Program-made: the position numbers and the translations under genes | From: Adenanthera pavonina | Lineage: Eukaryota > Streptophyta > Magnoliopsida > Fabales > Fabaceae | Length of the DNA stretch: 64,000 bases | NCBI GenBank assembly: GCA_026686845.1 | Contig: JAIVEN010000020.1 | Coordinates: forward strand, 7,405,501-7,469,500 | Direction of reading: 5' to 3' | Part shown: positions 63,405 through 64,000 of the stretch, piece after piece | Position numbering within the stretch: the first letter of the stretch is position 1 | Layout of the letters: every line of letters begins with the position of its first letter | Notes under the pieces: generated by a model | The model's input: only the letters and a program-made list of their open reading frames with translations | Databases searched by the model: none | Told to the model about the DNA's origin: nothing

Positions 63405-64000
63405 AACTGGTCGAGATATTATTAGGATGGGTTCTCAAGCTTTCCTAACATTATGTGGTATGTTAGAAAGAGATGATGGCTTAAAATCAACTAAATATTC
63501 TAGTGTAAAAGAACAAGTTGCCAAAACTCTTTACAAATTAACAAATAAAGTAAAAAAATCATGAAATAAGCTTTTGGTTTCAGTGTTCTGGAGACACAAC
63601 TAGTTATAATCTCCATATGGTTTTGAGAGTTATCCAAGAATTAGAAGAAAAATTTCTTATACAACCTGATGGCTCGACAATCCCTCCTAAAATTCATCAA
63701 GTAGTCGATTCTACCCATTTTTTATAGATTGTGTTGGTGCCATAGACGGAATGCACATACGCTTGAAAGTATCTCCTGCGGATGCTCCTCACTATCATGG
63801 TAGGAAGGACTACCCAACACAAAATGTGTTAGCAGCATGCACATTTGATTTAAGATTCACTAATGTACTTCCTGGTGGGAAGGCACTACATCTGACTCAA
63901 GAATTTTGAAAAATACATTAACACTAGAAGATAGGCTTAAAATTCCCCTAGGTAACTCTTTTAGACATGATTATAAGATTATTCAAATAAAAAAAATGGT
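63405..64000 (+). pseudogene. PIF/Harbinger transposase (HARBI1/DDE_Tnp_4), degenerate, partial
   Basis: The sequence reads GRDIIRMGSQAFLTLCGMLE, then SSVKEQVAKTLYKLTN (stop at about 63562). In another frame it gives YNLHMVLRVIQELE. In a third, from about 63719, it gives IDCVGAIDGMHIRLKVSPAD with the first catalytic Asp, then GRKDYPTQNVLAACTFDLRF. A further frame carries SDSRILKNTLTLEDRLKIP, with the second Asp. At least three frameshifts and one stop inactivate it. The intact protein would be a DDE nuclease that cuts at element ends. The third acidic residue is beyond the window. Confidence 0.85.

Larger units (their letters stand above)
61536..64000 (+). mobile_element. PIF/Harbinger DNA transposon, 5' part (runs off the window)
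   Basis: It begins after TAA (61533-61535), a likely copy of the 3-bp PIF target site, with GCCGCTATTTGGTAAGG, an end of the GGNCTGTTTGG type. It continues through a GC-richer 5' region with a Ser-rich plus-strand frame (61697-61951), AT-rich DNA, then a degenerate HARBI1-like transposase from 63405. The right end lies outside the window, so the terminal repeat and the second TAA cannot be checked. Confidence 0.7.

Noticed and set aside
1..64000. tRNA and rRNA genes
   Set aside because: No cloverleaf-compatible GGTTCGAATCC-type box or rRNA stretch was noticed on either strand. A tRNAscan run would settle this.

Overview
This is nuclear DNA of a flowering plant, most likely a eudicot. It is AT-rich, its genes have GT-AG introns, and it carries plant-type Tourist, Stowaway and Mutator-like MITEs, a PIF/Harbinger transposase, a LINE, Copia LTRs and a Ty3/gypsy element of the Tat type. 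The species cannot be named from the sequence. Only two host genes look intact. Most of the rest is transposable elements, many nested in one another, and AT-rich intergenic DNA.

Layout. 1-7.4 kb: intergenic, with a Tourist-like MITE (831-1211) and two short tandem duplications. 7.5-12.7 kb: a solo LTR (7467-9878), then a minus-strand LINE remnant split by a Copia-type solo LTR (10562-12421, TSD CCACA). 15.2-18.1 kb: an unclassified structure whose inverted arms, made of roughly 100-bp repeats, flank a tandemly repeated core. 20.5 kb: a Stowaway MITE. 23.4-24.4 kb: an intact four-exon PLAC8/PCR-family gene of 141 aa. 25.0-25.8 kb: a Mutator-like MITE with a perfect 9-bp TSD.

26374-35808 holds a complete but inactive Tat-type gypsy element (perfect TSD ATTCT). 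It has gag, protease, reverse transcriptase, two RNase H domains and integrase, an array of hairpin-forming repeats, and an intron-containing gene on the opposite strand. 37.4-41.6 kb: an intact five-exon, 673-aa ankyrin-PGG membrane protein on the minus strand, whose first exon resembles Copia Gag. 44.7-50.1 kb: a decayed minus-strand Copia element with a gag remnant and no recognisable pol.

50.2-53.8 kb: a replication protein A large-subunit-like pseudogene, split by a 2.5-kb solo LTR with a perfect TSD. 54.0-64 kb: a nested stack. A minus-strand LTR piece adjoins a plus-strand Copia-type LTR that is interrupted by two solo LTRs and cut by a PIF/Harbinger element running off the window end.

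The two intact genes, a Cys-rich membrane protein (metal/size-type family) and an ankyrin-PGG membrane protein (stress/defence-type family), are about 13 kb apart, on opposite strands, and show no operon-like relation. Exon boundaries were set by hand from splice consensus, reading-frame phase and family resemblance. TSDs and LTR ends were read directly. No alignment or database search was run.
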